This document shows, piece after piece, positions 5,593 to 7,301 of a DNA stretch of 7,301 nucleotides. A model generated the notes under the pieces. It searched no databases. It saw nothing but the letters and a program-made list of their open reading frames with translations, and was not told the origin of the DNA. The position numbers and the translations under genes are program-made. Where the stretch lies: the NCBI GenBank assembly GCA_017425745.1, contig JAFOXT010000402.1:1-7301 (forward strand). The letters run 5' to 3'. Position 1 is the first letter of the stretch. The number at the start of each line of letters is the position of its first letter. Origin of the DNA: Clostridia bacterium (GTDB lineage Bacteria > Bacillota > Clostridia > Oscillospirales > Acutalibacteraceae).

Positions 5593-6459
5593 ATGGCACC
5601 TAAAAAGAAAAACGGCTTAGGCAAAGGCCTCGACGCACTTTTTATTGATAACTCTACCGAGGACGCAAAAAGTGCTGTAAAGCTTAATATAAACGATATT
5701 GAGCCCAAGAGAGACCAGCCCAGAAAAACCTTTGACGAAGCTTCACTCAGTGAGCTTGCAGACAGTATTGCGCTTCACGGTGTAATTCAGCCTCTTCTTG
5801 TAAGACCTATTTCCGACGGAGGCTATCAGCTTATTGCCGGTGAAAGACGTTGGCGTGCTTCAAGACTTGCAGGTCTTACCGAGGTACCCGTTGTAATAAG
5901 AGAAATGACCGACAGCGAGGCTATGGAGCTTGCTCTTATTGAAAATCTTCAGCGTGAGGACCTTAATCCTATAGAAGAAGCAGAAGGCTACAAGCTTCTT
6001 ATGGATACTTATTCTCTTACTCAGGAGGAAGCTGCTGCCCGTGTAGGCAAATCCCGTCCTGCAGTTGCAAATGCAATGAGACTTCTTGCTCTTCCCGCAG
6101 AGGTGCTTGACCTTATAAAGGAAGGCAGAATTTCCTCAGGCCACGGCAGAACACTTCTCGGTCTTGACGACAAGAGCGGAATGCTTAAGCTTTGCGCTGA
6201 AATTGAAGAAAAACAGCTTTCTGTAAGACAGCTTGAGGCTATTGTAAAATCTCTCAATTCTCCCAAAAAGGATACTGAGAAAAAAGTAAAAAACGCAAAG
6301 CGCGACCCCTATTTTGACGAGTGCGAGCTTGCAATCAGAAACGAGCTTGGAAGAAAGGCTTCAATTAACGTAAAAAAGGGTAACAAGGGTACCCTGGAAA
6401 TAGAATTTTTCAGCAAGGAAGACTTACAGTCAATTCTTGAAACATTAGCAAAATGGTAA
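5593..6459 (+). CDS. parB: Chromosome-partitioning protein ParB (Spo0J)
   Basis: parS-binding CTPase clamp of 288 residues that forms the centromere complex, recruits SMC and stimulates ParA. The N-terminus has the conserved GLGKGLDALF (8-17) that contacts ParA. CTP motifs are DQPRKTF (41-47), GERRWRA (83-89) and ENLQRED (117-123). In the helix-turn-helix region KSRPAVAN carries R155; the four specificity positions are R155, A161, A166 and G183, matching the ParB set (R,T,A,G) at three of four, as expected for binding the two parS sites found here. GHGRTLL (183-189) replaces the more common GHARALL. A lysine-rich linker (about 224-237) leads to a C-terminal dimer domain ending ILETLAKW. AAGGAG (5578-5583), within the end of parA, lies 9 bases before the ATG. 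Confidence 0.98.
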   Translation: MAPKKKNGLGKGLDALFIDNSTEDAKSAVKLNINDIEPKRDQPRKTFDEASLSELADSIALHGVIQPLLVRPISDGGYQLIAGERRWRASRLAGLTEVPVVIREMTDSEAMELALIENLQREDLNPIEEAEGYKLLMDTYSLTQEEAAARVGKSRPAVANAMRLLALPAEVLDLIKEGRISSGHGRTLLGLDDKSGMLKLCAEIEEKQLSVRQLEAIVKSLNSPKKDTEKKVKNAKRDPYFDECELAIRNELGRKASINVKKGNKGTLEIEFFSKEDLQSILETLAKW

Positions 6460-6473
6460 AGGAGTAATAAAAA

Positions 6474-7301
6474 ATGTTAGATATAAGACTTATCAGAGAA
6501 AACCCCGAAAAAGTAAAGGCAGCAATGAAAACAAGAAACAAGGATATGGATGCCCTTGTTGACGAAATTCTTGACATTGACAAGAAGGTTCGTGAGCTTA
6601 CACAGAAGGCTGATGCTCTTAAGGCTCAGCAGAACGCTGCAAGTAAAGATATTCCCCGAATCAAAAAAGAGGGTGGCGACATCAGCGAAATTATGACAAA
6701 GATGAACGCCATCAAGGAAGAAGTTAAGGTTCTTGATGCTGAAAAAGCAGTTCTTGCTGAAAAGCAGAAGACAATGATGTACGAATTCCCCAACGTACCC
6801 AGCGATCAGACACCTATCGGTAAGGACGACAGCGAAAACGTTGAAATCCGTAAGTTCGGTGAACCCAGACAGTTTGACTTTGAGCCCAAGGCTCACTGGG
6901 ATATCGGTGCAGATCTCGGCATTCTTGATCCCGAAACTGCTGCAAAGGTAACAGGCACACGCTTCCACTTCTATAAGGGTCTTGGTGCAAGACTTGAAAG
7001 AGCTATCGTCAGCTTTTTCCTCAACACACACACAGAAAACGGATACACAGAAGTATTCCCTCCCTTTATGGTTAACCGTGCTTCAATGACAGGAACAGGT
7101 CAGCTTCCCAAGTTTGAAGAAGACGCATTCAAGCTTACAAATGACTACTTCCTTATTCCTACAGCTGAAGTTCCCGTAACAAATATGTTCCGTGACGATA
7201 TTCTTGACGGCTCACAGCTTCCTATGTCATTCTGTGCTTATTCAGCTTGCTTCAGAGCTGAGGCAGGTTCAGCAGGCCGTGACACAAGAGGTCTTATCAG
7301 A
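6474..7301 (+). CDS. serS: Seryl-tRNA synthetase (5' part, runs off the window)
   Basis: Class II aminoacyl-tRNA synthetase that charges tRNA-Ser; 276 residues of a usual 420-430 are present. The start is MLDIRLIRENPEKVKAAM, typical of SerS. Lysine- and glutamate-rich residues at about 30-105 form the long coiled-coil arm that holds the tRNA variable arm. Family motifs follow: TGTGQLPKF, PTAEVPVTN (TAE at 230-232, serine/adenylate pocket) and class II motif 2 FRAEAGSAGRDTRG (260-273). Motif 3 lies beyond the window. AAAGGAG (6458-6464) overlaps the parB stop codon and lies 9 bases before the ATG; the gap to parB is 14 bases with no promoter or terminator, so serS appears to be the third gene of the par operon. 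No T-box leader is present at this start. Confidence 0.97.
   Translation, partial: MLDIRLIRENPEKVKAAMKTRNKDMDALVDEILDIDKKVRELTQKADALKAQQNAASKDIPRIKKEGGDISEIMTKMNAIKEEVKVLDAEKAVLAEKQKTMMYEFPNVPSDQTPIGKDDSENVEIRKFGEPRQFDFEPKAHWDIGADLGILDPETAAKVTGTRFHFYKGLGARLERAIVSFFLNTHTENGYTEVFPPFMVNRASMTGTGQLPKFEEDAFKLTNDYFLIPTAEVPVTNMFRDDILDGSQLPMSFCAYSACFRAEAGSAGRDTRGLIR

Noticed and set aside
6477..7031. Minus-strand reading frame of 184 codons opposite serS
   Set aside because: The plus strand encodes a clear SerS with all expected motifs. The minus-strand product is cysteine- and leucine-rich with no recognisable family, typical of an antisense shadow.

Overview
The window looks like an oriC-proximal chromosomal segment of a low-to-moderate-GC Firmicute, most likely a clostridium of the Ruminococcaceae/Oscillospiraceae type. 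This rests on the gene order mnmG-rsmG-noc-parA-parB-serS, strong AGGAG-type ribosome binding sites, the Firmicutes-type parS sequence and protein-level resemblance to B. subtilis Soj, Spo0J and Noc. The genus cannot be fixed from the window. All genes lie on the + strand, and no tRNA, rRNA, CRISPR array or insertion sequence is visible. No gene-free stretch exceeds about 190 bases.

Layout: (1) 1-129 is the 3' end of a hotdog-fold thioesterase of the FlK-like family. (2) 154-849 is a HAD-superfamily phosphatase, probably in the same transcript. Its translation start is ambiguous because a perfect hairpin lies just after the Shine-Dalgarno. (3) 850-1039 is a very AT-rich gap with two perfect inverted repeats; the second consists of two DnaA-box-like 9-mers in opposite orientation. 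(4) 1040-2905 is mnmG and 2948-3670 is rsmG, ended by a strong intrinsic terminator. (5) 3804-4637 is a Noc-like ParB paralogue with its own terminator. (6) 4807-7301 holds parA, parB and the 5' part of serS, tightly packed behind one good promoter.

How the parts fit together: ParA (Soj) and ParB (Spo0J) with two perfect parS palindromes (TGTTTCACGTGAAACA, one inside the mnmG coding sequence and one in the mnmG-rsmG gap) form a complete chromosome-segregation module. The second ParB-family protein carries two of the four known Noc-type DNA-specificity residues and a Noc-like C-terminus. It lacks the N-terminal membrane-binding amphipathic helix of B. subtilis Noc. MnmG (tRNA wobble-uridine modification), RsmG (16S rRNA m7G methylation) and SerS (Ser-tRNA charging) are the translation genes that commonly accompany this locus. 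MnmE, the partner of MnmG, is not next to mnmG here.

No wholly new system was found. The points most worth a second look are the intermediate Noc/ParB specificity signature, the missing membrane helix, the paired parS sites, the hairpin between Shine-Dalgarno and start of the HAD gene, and a promoter that appears to sit inside the rsmG terminator.
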